A DNA stretch of 64,000 nucleotides from Rotaria sordida (Eukaryota; Rotifera; Eurotatoria; Philodinida; Philodinidae), in the NCBI GenBank assembly GCA_905250125.1, contig CAJNOL010000429.1:62001-126000 (forward strand). Direction: 5' to 3'. Made by a program: the position numbers and the translations under genes. Each line of letters opens with the position of its first letter. Position 1 is the first letter of the stretch. The notes under the pieces are model-generated. The model was not told the DNA's origin. It saw only the letters and a program-made list of their open reading frames with translations, and searched no databases. Positions 36,000-48,303 of the stretch are shown in pieces.

Positions 36000-38900
36000 A
36001 AATAATACATTTTAAATAGAAGATATACAGATTGAAACAACAAGATTTGAAATATATCTCTAACATCAGATGTATAACTTATGTTTGATAAAAACAACCA
36101 TTAATGGCGACAATGAATAATTCTTGATGACCAATGAATATGCGAATTTTGATAGATAGCGCTAGAAGACAGATTGGTTTTTGTTTTGTTTTTTAGGTCA
36201 AAGTCAAATCTTTACAGGTGAATCTTTCTAAGAGATATGATATTTTATTAAATCTATTCAAATAAATTTTTAAAATTATCTGATAAAAATATTAGCTGTT
36301 TAGGAAAAAATGATTGAAATATATTCAGTTATCTGTATTTTTAAACGTTATAGAAAACAACACATTAGAAAATATCAGTATATACAAAAATCAGCTAAAA
36401 ATATTTTTGAAAATGATCTAATAAATGAAAAAAAATTTTAACATATCAGAGATAGTCTATTCATTGTCATATACTTCTATTTAGAGTAGAATAAGTGTCT
36501 TGGATGGGTACAAATTTTCGCAACTGGATCCGACTATCTTTTACCAGGTAGTCGAGTGGACCTGGACTGGAGTTAATCGACATCCGTCAGATACTTTTAC
36601 AAGTAGCAGTATAGTTTTCAAACTTTTGTTATATATAAAAAAGTATACTGTTTAGTTTCTTTCATGAACAGCAACAAAAAAAATGAGATCATCTCAAACT
36701 CCACAAAAAAGCAAGTAGTTCAGGATTCACTTGTTATTTTTTTGCTTCTAAAATCCGATCAATTTCATTAAGTATATGTTTGCTTCTTGCTAATGATGCT
36801 GAAATGGAATGCAATGTTGGCACCAAACGTCATAATTATGAATATTCATTTACTTTCGCTGTATAGGGTTGACCATCAAATGTAGATGAATTTTCATTAT
36901 AAATGAATTCATTTAGTAAAACAATACCACTTTTCAGTTTTACGGCCTGTTCTCAAGTACAATAAATTGCTTGATCATGATTGAATCAGTTTTCACTCCT
37001 ATGCTTTTGTTTAAGTTAACAGCTTGAAAAAGTAAAAATATTTTGAAACGTTGAGATTTCATTAATTGTCAGGTATCTGAGCCGATTGTAGGAGACTCAT
37101 TAGAGTTTATGTATAACATATCGAAATTTCTGAAATTTTGAAAACAAATATGCTCTGGTCCATTATGAGCATCGTTTACTTGTGATTTATGTCAGTCGAG
37201 AGAGCTTCAGATTCTGAATCTACTGAATCCTTCTGCTCTGAGTCAAAAGTTCAAAGAAATAAATGTTTGGAAAAATGATATTGGGTGATGTTGTGATAAA
37301 TGTCTGATAGTTCCAGTCAGGTCAAAATATGTAGCAGAGCAATGTTTGACTTCATTTTTCAAACATTTATTTTGTTGAGCTTTTGGTTTAGAGTGTATCA
37401 TTCTAAAAAGTTTTTGCTTTTTATCCTATTGATATTTTTTCAGAAAAGTGTGGAGTGGGATTTAGTAGATTCAAAATTTCAAGCTCTATCGATTGGTATA
37501 TGTCCGAAGTAAAATGGCACTTAGACCCTATTTTACCAATATTCTCTTTTGTTGTGTTGGAAGTTTCTCAAAATATGCTTTTCATTGGTCATCTCAGTAA
37601 TTCAATTCTTTGTTATATTTTATATCTATGAACACTTTATTGAATAATGTCGTTCTTATTTCATTTCTTCAATTGTCATACTGATATGTGAATAAAAGTT
37701 GTTCTTCATTACGAAAAAGTAAATAAATAGATTAGAGAAAAAGTCAAAGACTATATTATGACGTTTCCTATGAAGAAGAAAATTGATATAGCTATAGAAT
37801 TGATCCAATTTCTATCATTTTCTTTTGCAAAGTTCATTGCTTTAATATCTATTATTTGATCCAGTTTTTCTCTTTCGAATGGGCAATTGTCAACTCCGAG
37901 AGGATGAATGCTTATTTTCAGGAGCACAGACACATAGTATATGGTAAAATGTGCACAAACTCCCAGAGAACCATCTCGATCTACAGAGCAATGCCGTCCT
38001 TCAGCCTTCAAGCTGAGTAAAACGCTTATAGGATATTTCATCATAGAAGCTAAGTCAGATTCAATTTCATCAATAATTAAATAGTTTTCTTTGGTCTCGA
38101 TTAGATCATTAACAGTAGTTTATAATTGTTCATATGAGAAAGCTTGTTAAGGTATGCAGAATACTATTTAGAATAAAAACACGGAAGAATAACTTTTAGA
38201 CTAGATATGACGCGTCTTCTTCTCTCTATCTTTCATATGGCTTTGTAATTATTTAATCCATTTCCTTGTTTTTGTATCCCCAAATTAAAAAAAACATCAT
38301 AAACTTGTTAACACATAAATTTATTTTGTTTGTTTTTCTCACCTATTTGTCAATGTATCCACATATCCATATTGAAGAAAGATTTAAATAGTATTTCAAA
38401 AAACAAAACTATGACTAAGACAATCATAGATATATTGATTTGTTAAATCTTTCGTTGCAGTTACACATGTATATATGTATCAGACGCAAAAAAAAATAGA
38501 AACAAAATTGAGCGGTAAACAATCACAGATAGACACAGAACTATAACGTTTTATTGAAAACATACAAATTAGTTAATATCTTTTTATTTCTACTGTATTT
38601 AAAATTTTCATCAGATCATTTGAATCAAGCGTCTAGTATTATCAAGTGAACTTTAATTGTACTAATTTTGTTCTTAGAAAATAACAGCGTGAGTAAAAAA
38701 CAAATAGATCAGAGATGTTATCGCGTGCTGTAATTATACATTATTCTTTCATGTGAATTTTGTCATGCAGATTAAAAAAGTATATCCAGCTTGAATGATA
38801 ATATTATTGTTGATCGTATACTAGATAATGAAAGGTTAATATCTTTTTTGTTTTTGTTTTAAAGAAAACTGGTATCGAAAAGTGAAAGAGAATTTATACA

Positions 38901-39388
38901 AACCTAATCATGAAGTTATATGATGCTATGCTTTTTGTCAATAACAAAAATATTTCAAACAAAAAAAACCGTTTAAAGAATCGAAAAAAATTCTTATTTA
39001 ATATTTATTTTTTAAATGTTTATTTTATTTATCTATGTAAGAAATTTTACATTAAAAATATAAGACAAAAAAAAATTTTGCTTTGTTATTGAGAAAAACA
39101 TAGAGAAAATATTTTTTCAAGAAAAATAATCTCTCTTTATTCATATAAAGCTTTTAAGCTCTTGATATGATATCTTATAGTACTAATAAACTCTAATTAT
39201 GAATGAGGAGGTAAACTGTTAAACTGATGGTTGCATCCAACTGTTCTCATATAAAATCTAAAATATTTTTTTTTCTCTTTATAATATATACTATAATAAT
39301 CTACAATTAAAAATTCTTTTGTTCCCTAGATAGAATAATTCTGATTATTTAGAAACTCTAATGTAATTTATTCTTTTTTTATTGTACA
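36000..39388. other. Intergenic stretch between TAF4 and the receptor pseudogene
   Basis: No secure gene is seen. It contains the palindrome at about 37145-37535. A 97-codon minus-strand frame (38044-37751) uses a more mixed third-position base composition than the neighbouring genes, but has no recognised domain or splice context. TAF4 and the next genes are divergently arranged across this stretch, so it could hold regulatory DNA, but I see no motif to call. Confidence 0.45.
37145..37535. repeat. Palindromic element, same family as 24634-25128
   Basis: Both elements share GTCGA(G/T)AGAG...TCTACTG near the left side. Both share GTAGCAGAGC(A/C)A... near the centre and GAGCTTTTGGTT(T/C)AGA on the right, in the same order. 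The arms pair across a centre near 37310. Confidence 0.7.
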
Positions 39389-40454
39389 ATGACTACCTTA
39401 CAGACACTTAATTATATATCTCAACAATTGAATATCTATTGGGGTTTGCTTATGTTAATATTTGGTATTATAGGTACTTTTTGACATATTTTAATTTTTC
39501 GTCGTCATCCTCTTCGTTCAAGTTCATATTGTACACATATGTTACATGGATCTATTGCTAGTTTAATTCATATATCATTTTCTTTATCTAATAGTATAAT
39601 CGATAAAGGTTTTAAGATTCATTGGACAACAATTAATGTAGGTTGGTGTAAAATTCGATATTATATTGCAAATTGTACATCACTTATAACATTATTTTGT
39701 CTTGTTTTTTCTACAATTGATAGATTTTTTTTCAACATGTCGTCAAATAAAATGGCGTCATTTAAATTCAGTTTATATGGCAAAACATATATGTATATTT
39801 CTTATTATATTTTGGATATTAATAACTATTCCAACTCTTATCTATGTAAAACCTATTCAATTTACATCAAATAAACGATGATGTAATTATTCATCAATAG
39901 TTTGGTTAAAAATAATCAAATATTTTTTTAATTTATGCTGCAATGGAATATTTCCATGATTTTTTATGAGTTTATTTGGTTGTTTAACATTAAAAAATAT
40001 TCATCAAATACGTAATCGTCGTATCAGTGTATTATCTTCATCGGGTGTTTTATCACGTATGGCACGTATTTATGATCTATTAGTATCAATGTTATTTTTA
40101 TAAATAATTATTTGTATTATATCATCAATTCCTTTTATTACACAATTTATCTATGATAGTTTAATACAAACAATTCATAAAGATGAATATCGTTGCGCAC
40201 AAGAATATCTTTTTCTTCAAATATCTCATTTAATTTTTTATTTTAATTATATATCAATGTTTTATGTTAATTATTTATCATCATTAATATTTCGACAATT
40301 ATCAAAACAAGTTTTAATTCATTTTTTTAAAAAACAAGAAGATATATCAATAGATATAACTATGATTAATCATCAAGAAAATAATAAACAATTAGAAAAT
40401 CGAAGTTTAAAACCATTTACTATTCAACCAATTGTTTCTATTTCTTGCGTTTAA
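39389..40454 (+). pseudogene. Rhodopsin-like GPCR pseudogene
   Basis: An intronless seven-helix receptor-like sequence starts at ATG 39389. TM1 (GLLMLIFGIIGTF), the ILIFRRHPLR loop, a WCKIRYYI segment with the conserved TM3 cysteine and a STIDRFF motif at the DRY position are visible. Later come SVYMAKHICIFLII, a basic third loop (NIHQIRNRRISVLSS) and a C-terminal tail ending VSISCV. The frame is broken: TGA at 39482, a shift in a T-run near 39720-39735, then TGA near 39873 and 39957 and TAA near 40100. It resembles the orphan peptide or chemosensory receptors that are abundant in small protostomes, with ligand unknown. The reading is good for class and weak for subfamily. It looks recently dead, since most of the sequence is intact. 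Confidence 0.8.
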
Positions 40455-41299
40455 TGAATTTCTATTTGTTCCTTTTTTTTATTTTGAATAAATATTAAAA
40501 CAGATTTGATGAAATATAGGATGAAAATTTTCAGTAAGATCGAACTTAAAAAAGCTTCTTCTGGAAAGCCTGGTTGTCTAGGGATCTAGTGAAGTCTCGA
40601 AACACAAATTTTGTCTTACCATCATCTAGAGATTCTGAAGAAGGATTTACACACTTTGAAATTGGTTTTGAACTTCTCATTTGGTTATAAGAACATTTTT
40701 TCGTTTGTATATTCACACACCATCACGTCACTAATGACAAGTAAATCACTTTGTTTGAAAAAATCTAGGCATGCTCAGAAAAAAAACTTTCGATAGAGAT
40801 TTTGTAGCCTCTAGAGTTGCCTATAAAATGTACTATTTAGTTTTCAAAAATGCTGCCTCTATTTCAGAGTCTTTTTAAATTAAAATACATGAAATGAAAG
40901 TCGATGCATCTTTTTAACGCTTGTTTTTTTCTTTTATTGATAGTTCCTCTGAACAAAGGTCTCTCACGCTGATTTTTTCAAAGTATTTAGAGCAACGTAT
41001 ATAAACTAGCTGTAGAAACGTTCATTATCTCGAGGTACACGTGTTTTAATTGTGAAGTCATGCCACGAATGAATGTTTTGGCCCATATACAAAATAGAAA
41101 CATTTGTTTCCTACTGTTTTATTTTGTCGCAATTCTGTTGTAATCTGCAAGAAGACTAGGCAACTGATATTCATCGTTCCACTAAAGATATTCTCCTCTT
41201 TTTTGTCCATTTTTAGTTTTTAAAGAGAATAGAATCGATCTGCTTGAGATTTTTACTACAAATAGAGTACTTGAAATGAGGAGGCACATGGTCGAGAGA

Positions 41300-41662
41300 A
41301 AAAAATATTAAATAAGATTTTCGCGATTTTTTCTGAAAAACTGTGGTTTTCCATAGGACCACATCGAACCCGTTTTTCAAAAATCTCGGTTTTTTATAAG
41401 AGAAATACGTAAAAGTTCGAACTCAACACTAGGTTCTTGATGTTCACAATTCAGTAAACCCGTATAGGAAGATCAAAAACGAAAATGGTTGATTTTATTT
41501 CTAGAGAATATTTCTAAGTATCTGTAATAAAAATTTCAACCCGATTAGGCAAAGGTAATGGAGGATTATAAGTGACCTCAATATGATTCTATGGAAACAC
41601 ATTATTTTTCCGAAAAAATCGCAAAAACAATGTTTAAAATTTTTTTCTAAAACACTTACCTT
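41300..41662. repeat. Palindromic element
   Basis: TTTTCGCGATTTTTTCTGAA on the left pairs with TTCCGAAAAAATCGCAAAAA on the right. Inside that, GGTTTTCCATAGGACCACAT pairs with ATATGATTCTATGGAAACAC. The centre is near 41480. Confidence 0.75.
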
Positions 41663-43029
41663 CTTATTTTATATGCAAACTAAACGAATAATGAAAAAAC
41701 TGCAACAAATGAAATAGAAAGTACCCAAATATGGCGATATATATATTCTGTTTATTTAATAGTGATTAGTACTGATGAAAACGTGAAATCTTCTCAGTTT
41801 TAATGTATAAAATTTAAAAAAACCGCTTATTAATCTATATAATAAATAATTTGTTTTCATTTTTATCATACAACATCACTGATTTCTTTAGTTTATGATG
41901 AAGAAGAAAAAAAAATATCAATCGTTTATTTTGTAATTTACTATGGTAAAATGCTACTAATATAAGTTAAATGAATGATTGATAAGCAGCTATAGATACT
42001 TATTTATAGTTATTTCATTTTCTTAAAACATTACAATAACAATATTTGTTACATTATACAAAACTAAAAACTTAACTATATCAATTCTCAATCACATTGT
42101 TGACCTAAGAATACAACAAATTTCAATTAATCAATAATACTACATGTTTTATCACCACATTCCAAAATTGAATAGAAAATTTCAAACACTAATTAAATCA
42201 GAAGTATTTTTTTCTCATGTTCTATACATAAAACACTCAACAAGGAAAAAAAACAAAGAGTTGTTACTAAACTTTCCTTTCACTGTAATTCAGCTCTACT
42301 TCTCGTACTCATGTTGTGAATAATAATTCTTTTTTTTTATTGTAACATAAAATACGACATTTCGATGTATATATTGAGAACATTAGAAAAAAAACACTCA
42401 CGAAGAACTACAGAAATATCGTGTTTCTCAGCACATTAACTATATGCTGTTGAATTATAAAGAAGAAAAAGAACAGCAATGGGAAAAAAATTTGCATTTT
42501 TTTTGAAACAGAAAAGAAATCTATAACTATTCACGCATTATATTAACGTCGTCATACCTGTAATCGTGACTATTGCGATTTACAATAGGAAATTGCAAAA
42601 ATAATTCAAACGTGTTTTACATTACTATCCATTGTTCGTGAGTAAATAGAATACTTGATGAACGTTTCAGATTACTATTATTAGTTATTATTTGAATAAG
42701 AGAAATAATGAAAATAAATCAATAGTGTAAGATTTATTTTATAGACTTCGTTTATGTATTTATTCGTAACTTTAAAATAACATAATTTTCATCGGTTATG
42801 ACGAGAAGGAAATTGAAAATGATTTATTAATAGCTATGTTTAATTTCTTTGAATAGGTCTAGTGTTATTAAGATAATTGAAATCACTAATATCATTAGGA
42901 AATTTTATAAAGTCTTATTTTGAAAATTAATAATTTGAGAAATGAGTAATCAGTTAAAATTCCAAACGAAGAACTGAATTTAATCAACTGTATCTCTATC
43001 AATCTAAACATCTTATAAGCGAAGCACTG

Positions 43030-43155
43030 CATCGGAGTCACTAAAAGAAATTTTTTCGGAGCCGGAATCGGAGTCATGAAAAAAAATACTCTTCAGAGTC
43101 GGAATAGAAATGATCGTGAAGAATTTTTTCAGGGTCAATGTCGGAGTCACATCAT
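43030..43155. repeat. Degenerate CGGAGTC/CGGAATC short tandem repeats
   Basis: Units such as TCGGAGTC, TCGGAGCCGGAATCGGAGTC and CAGAGTCGGAAT recur with irregular spacing. It looks like an eroded GGAGTC-type microsatellite. A similar TTCGGAGTTAAAGTCG stretch lies at about 43965. Confidence 0.55.
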
Positions 43156-43210
43156 TAAAACAATCGAGTATTTGTTCTCTTACATGGCAACAAGTTTATG
43201 CTTCATATGT

Positions 43211-43318
43211 TAAGTAATGAACAAAAATGCACTACTTTATAGATTCATAAATAAGCTTCAAGAAAAAAAGAAGCATCAGAGGAATATTCTCGCTAACAGG
43301 CAGCATAAAAAGAAATAA
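43211..43318. repeat. Dispersed repeat, copy 2 (partner at 14446-14550)
   Basis: See the copy at 14446. The alignment runs over about 105 bp in the same orientation, with roughly three-quarters identity by eye. It abuts the palindrome that starts at 43321. Confidence 0.65.
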
Positions 43319-43320
43319 GC

Positions 43321-43947
43321 AGTGGCTCTAAAAATCGATCGTACAGATTTATTTTTCATTTTTTTCTATAATGGTAACTCGCATAAAAAAACCTGAATAG
43401 TGCCTTGAACAGAGAAAATTGTTTCTAATAAGAATTTGAGGAAAATAATATCTTCACAGTTTTCCGAAAATTCAGGATCTCTATAAAATTCCTCAAACAT
43501 AACTTTTCAGCACTGAGAACCCAAAAACAAATGTTTCTTTTGATTACATAGACTAATAGAGCAATTGATTCTCTATAAAATAACATGTTTCCGAGCTCTT
43601 CACAATAGTTTTTGACAAATTTTTGGGCTTCATTTAAAATTCATGTAAATCAGTCGAAAAATGCCGTGGAGAGCCCGGAGACGTGTCATTTTGTAGAGAA
43701 TGACTCTATCACTTCGTGTAATCAAAAGAGACTTTTATTTTCAGATTCTGAGAACCGAAAAACTAGATTTGTGATTTTCTAGAGATCTTGAATTTTGGGA
43801 ATATTGTGAAGATTTTATTTTTTCTCAAATCCTTGTTGGAAACAATTTTCTGTACTCAAGTTACTATTTTGATCCTTTATGCGAGTTATCATTGCAGAAA
43901 AAAATCGAAATTGATTTCATATGATCAATTTTGATAGTCACTAAATA
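43321..43947. repeat. Palindromic element, same family as 49114-49788
   Basis: TATAATGGTAACTCGCATAA on the left pairs with TTATGCGAGTTATCATTGCA on the right. Near the centre, TTCTCTATAAAATAACATGT pairs with TGTCATTTTGTAGAGAATGA. The outer ends also pair (AAAATCGATC with GATCAATTTT). The centre is near 43640. Confidence 0.8.
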
Positions 43948-45266
43948 CGTCAGTCAAAAAAACTTTTCGGAGTTAAAGTCGAAAAAACGTGACTCTGCAA
44001 GGCTCTACGTATGAGTCATAGATTGAAATTTTTCAAAAAGAAAACGATATGCATTTCTCTTATAAATCATTTTGTGGAAGCCACATATATTTTCGAAGAG
44101 CAAAGGAAGTGTAAATTTTAAGTCGAAGTTTTGCAGTTCCCCATTACAGACCTTAGCAATCCAGCTTAAAGATCATTGAATATGTTTCCAGAACAACCAC
44201 AAGTATAAATTAATCAGTTTAATACTGCTGACAATCTTAGTTATGCAGATAAATATAAAAGATTTGCATAGTGAATAACATTGATTAAAACTTTAAGATC
44301 AAAGAAAGAAGCAAGCAAAGGAAAGAGTGTAGAATTAAGGTACTAATATATGCAATAGTAATAGAGAAACAGTGGTTTTTTCTTATCGTAGCTAGCGTTT
44401 CACATCTAATTAGTTTACAAGGTACTTTGTCGAATTGATATGATTCAATAACAGTTTATATATATTTTTTTGTCGATTAAGCAGTTTTTTAAATTAATTT
44501 TGAAAAGGCTGTAAATAACTATAACAATAATTGAAGATATTTCTAATGACTAGAATCCAAATTCTAACGTCAAACTGTGCGATAACGTTTCTGTTGAGAT
44601 TTTCTAAGCTGCAAAAATTTCTGTAATATATAATGAAATCGTACTTTATGTTTGTCTTATTTTTGGTTTGATTCAAGACTCTGACATGTCAGAAGATACT
44701 ATGAAAAGACAGCATGTATACAGCACATAATAAGAAAAGATTGCTAAATTTGAGGTAGATGGAACGAGTTTCAAGTAGTTTTGCTTTTAAAATAATCAGA
44801 TTCAGTTTGAAAATTTTGTTGCCTTACAATTTTTCAAATTTTCTTTTATACATTCGAAATTAAAATGTTTGGATATCATTGATGATATAATCATTATCAA
44901 GACTACTTTTAAATAGCCACATACATCGGTATTTTTGCTTCAGATCTAGTCATCAAAAGTATCTCCGATAATTGTTATAGTTATTTAATCTGATGGTTCT
45001 CTTAATCGTCAGAAACAAAAAGGTACGTGTAAAAATCATATCGAATTAAGATTTATTGAAAATGCTGTAAGCAAAAAAGAAGTATACAATTAAAATAGGA
45101 TGTATCAAACAATTCTATTTAAATTGTTCCAAACGATCGGAGTTCGGTATGGACCTTCTTCATTATGACAGCAAGAAATGATTTAGAATAAAAAAACGTT
45201 TTCTACTTTTTGACATAGACTTTCTATTTTCTTCGAGTCATATTCTGTTTTTTTAAACATTATAAG

Positions 45267-45455
45267 ATGGCAACACTAGTTGTCGTACAATCTTTTTTTT
45301 TACTTTGTCATATCATAGAAACAATAGTGTTGTTATTTGATGATAAAGAGAAATACTACAAAAAAAACCATTTTGATATTTTGGCAGTAATGTTGATTAC
45401 TATTAATAAGCAACTAAATCTTTTATTATTTCACTTCACCTCTTCAAAATTTTAA
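45267..45455 (+). pseudogene. Orphan GPCR fragment (TM6-TM7)
   Basis: A 62-codon frame reads MATLVVVQSFFLLCHIIE, then a variable loop, then a LAVMLITINKQLNLLLF segment and HFTSSKF. This has the layout of TM6, extracellular loop 3, TM7 and the start of helix 8 in FMRFamide-type rhodopsin-family receptors. The usual NSxxNFxxY of TM7 is altered to NKQLNLLLF. No TM1-TM5 is seen upstream within several kilobases. It may be a relic or the last exon of a rearranged receptor. The class call rests on pattern resemblance only. Confidence 0.5.
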
Positions 45456-45651
45456 AATATATTTCATTACATTTAAAATAAGATTGTTCACAAAGATTGA
45501 CACGATTATAAAATAATAAATAAGGTTAACATAATGTTATCTACAAGAGTTAAACAATCATTTTTCTCTCTGTCTCTGTGTATATTGAATGAAACACTTA
45601 TTCAAATTATATATCATATTGATTTTAATTATTTTTTTTTACAGAAATATT

Positions 45652-46754
45652 ATGTTCATAAAAATAAATCTATTGATATTACTTGTTGTGTTATTGTTCA
45701 ATACTAGTATTTTAATATTATATTATTTAAATAATCGTCATTCGATCAATAAAATTTTACAGATGAGAATTTCTTCGACAACAAATGGAAAATTAATTTC
45801 TGATAATACTTGTATTTCTGATAGATTTTCATCTACTAGTTCTACTGTTTATTATCTTGATATACAATGTAAATCAAACTTAAATGATTCTTCGACAGTT
45901 AATCGTACTCAAGAATTTAATAGTATATTTGATACGCGAAAATGGAATCAAAATGAAAAAGAAAGTCGATCAGGACCAGGTTCGACATTAGAAGGTGCTT
46001 TTGATTGGATAAAACATTTACGATCATTAATGCAACATTTTCATATTCGATCTATAGCTGATATACCGTGTGGCGATACTTTTTGGCAATTTAGTATTCA
46101 AGAAATCAATACTATTGAACAACTCTATTTTGGTGGTGATATATCAACACACGCTATTCAATATAATCAAAAATTATATGGAACAAAACATCATAATAAA
46201 TTATTTCATTATTGGGATCTTGTAAATTGTCCAATACCTACATTTTCATATAGAAATTCAACACATAAAATTCAAAGTAATTATTTATTATTGAAATTTA
46301 ATTATCTAATTAAAATTTAATTTCTATTAAAATAGATAATTCATTTGATTTGATTATTGTTCGTGATGCTCTTCAACATATGCATATACGAAATGGTTTG
46401 AAAGCTGTAAGAAATGTCATTAGATCTGGTGGAAAATATTTTGCACTAAGTAGTTATCCACCAAATGGAAAATCTTCTGCAAGTAATAGTCGATCTATAG
46501 ATAAAAATGAACCATTACCAAAACAACCACTCGATTGTGCAACTAAAAATTATTGTAAATTAGGTGCTATCAAAGAAGGTGATGTATATGGAAATAATAT
46601 TAACTGTTATCCATTTAATTTTCCATTGAATAAAGCAATTCTTGTTCAACCATCACATGAAAAATTTCAAATTGAATATGATGAAATACATATATATAAA
46701 ATTGATGATGAATTAAAACAGATTGTTGAACAATATGATAATGCATGTATTTAA
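45652..46754 (+). CDS. Membrane-anchored class I SAM methyltransferase-like protein
   Basis: Two exons, 45652-46276 and 46336-46754, are joined over a 59-bp intron (GTAATT...AAATAG) in phase. Starting at ATG 45652 gives 347 residues; an in-frame ATG at 45589 would add 21. I prefer 45652 because a strong acceptor (TTTTTTTTACAG) lies 7 bp before it and the protein then begins with one clean hydrophobic anchor (about residues 6-26). The following luminal-type stem leads to ESRSGPGST (about 104-112) and SAM-binding motif I, IADIPCGDTFW (about 135-145). Then come an FGGDIS acidic-loop motif and SFDLIIVRDALQHM, the motif IV region. This fits a class I methyltransferase fold. The substrate is unknown, and a Golgi/ER type II topology is inferred. 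Confidence 0.8.
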
Positions 46755-46759
46755 TAGAT

Positions 46760-48303
46760 AAATAAAATTTTAAACAATACACAAAGAAAGTCTACACATA
46801 TTGATCAATGCTTTACCATTAAAAATAAGAAATTAGGGAGTCGCGGGTACACGTTTTCGTGGACGCGGATCCGGCAATAAATTAAACTTTGAATCCAAAC
46901 TCGCAGCTCCCTACAAACAAATATGCTTATTCAATTTTTCGATAGTCATGTTATTCATTGATATTTGGCCGCAAACTATATCATATGAAAATGTTCTTCC
47001 ATCATGAAATAGAGTTTTTGATACTAAACACAAATGATTATTTTTCTATACATATTGATAATATTAAGCAAGTCAAACTTTGTTTTATGTACAATAGAAA
47101 ATACATTAAAGATTTTGTATCGTTAAAGATATTTGCATATTATATTGAGTGAAGAAAAGTATGCTTATAATGTATTAGTATTTGAAAGCATCATGAACGG
47201 TTTATAAAGAAGAATAATCTTTTCGAAATATTACCTTTGATACTAATAATATAACACTTCGGAAGTACCATTTATTAAGAGCTCTTTTCTGTACAATATC
47301 AAATCTATTACCTTTCGACTAAATTACATCCTAGAGATATCTGAAAACAAAGAGTTATTCATATATATTCGGGGACACTATCTACTATAGTTATTGTATT
47401 ATATAGGCGACGAAGTCACAAGGCTAGGATAGGATCAAAGCCTTGTTTCTCGTTTCATCAGATTGATAGATTTATATAGTACATTACAAACGTCAAAATT
47501 TTTCATCATCGTCAGCGGTCAATTGTAACATAGTCGTAGTGAAGTAGACTTAGAAAGTGATCTTGAGAAAATATGGAACTTTGTATAATTAAATTTTGAA
47601 TTTTATATTACAAATGAAAAGAAACTGTACTGAAAATCCAAGTTAGATAAACAACAAGCTGTCGAAAGTTTTCTTTGCCTTCAATTGCTAAGTTTACATG
47701 ACTAAGAAACATTTTCAACAAAATGAGTAAATCGACAACGTAATCCCTTTTTCTTTGTAAACACTACTGCTTCATCATTATTCTGTTTTTCAGTAAAGTA
47801 GATCCAAAACTCTGCTTTGAAGACTCGAAATATGATAAAGACAAATGTTCTACAAGTGAACGTTTTTCGATACAATTTACGAAGTTTTTCTAAATAGTGC
47901 CAGGTTTATACAGTGCAAAATGTGGATTAGAAATAAGAAACACTAATTATATTTCATCTGAAAGAATGAAAAGACTTCCTTTCTCCATTCTTAAATATCC
48001 GGCAGGGATCTTATCAAGATTGTTGAGTGTACTCTAGATTCAACAAAGTTCCGCTGTCTATGATATGTTGAATTATCTTCGCATTAGTGTCAAATATAGT
48101 TTTGAATCTTAAAGTCTTTCCTTTTTTTTTAATTTGCTCTATTTATACCTTTTGATTCAAGTCGATGTCTATTTTTTATAGACAATTTTACTTTATGTAA
48201 TAACCTTATCAAAATATTGACATAAACAAAAAAAAAAATATGTCGTGACAAGTTTATTATAAAGATCTATGAGAAAAAATAATAATTAATTTTTATTTGA
48301 TAG
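46760..48303. other. Intergenic stretch
   Basis: No exon is supported. A short hairpin-ended patch at 46838-46914 has GGGAGTCGCGGGT at the left and, reversed, GGGAGCTGCGAGT at the right, with TA on both outer sides. It may be a tiny TA-flanked miniature element. The rest is AT-rich sequence with nothing recognised. Confidence 0.45.

Larger units (their letters stand above)
40455..45266. other. Repeat-rich intergenic stretch
   Basis: No secure exon is seen. It holds palindromes at 41300-41662 and 43321-43947, degenerate CGGAGTC repeats at 43030-43155 and near 43960, and the second copy of a dispersed repeat at 43211-43318. The region 41670-43020 and 43950-45240 is AT-rich with nothing recognisable. 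Confidence 0.5.

Noticed and set aside
37751..38044. 97-codon minus-strand frame with less AT-biased codons
   Set aside because: No domain, signal peptide or splice context is recognised. It could be an old transposon or gene relic, but the support is too thin to annotate.
39389..40454. TGA read as tryptophan (recoding) in the receptor-like gene
   Set aside because: Two confidently modelled genes in the window (TAF4 and the peroxiredoxin-fold gene) end in TGA and the others use TGG for Trp. The receptor also has a frameshift and a TAA, so decay explains it better.
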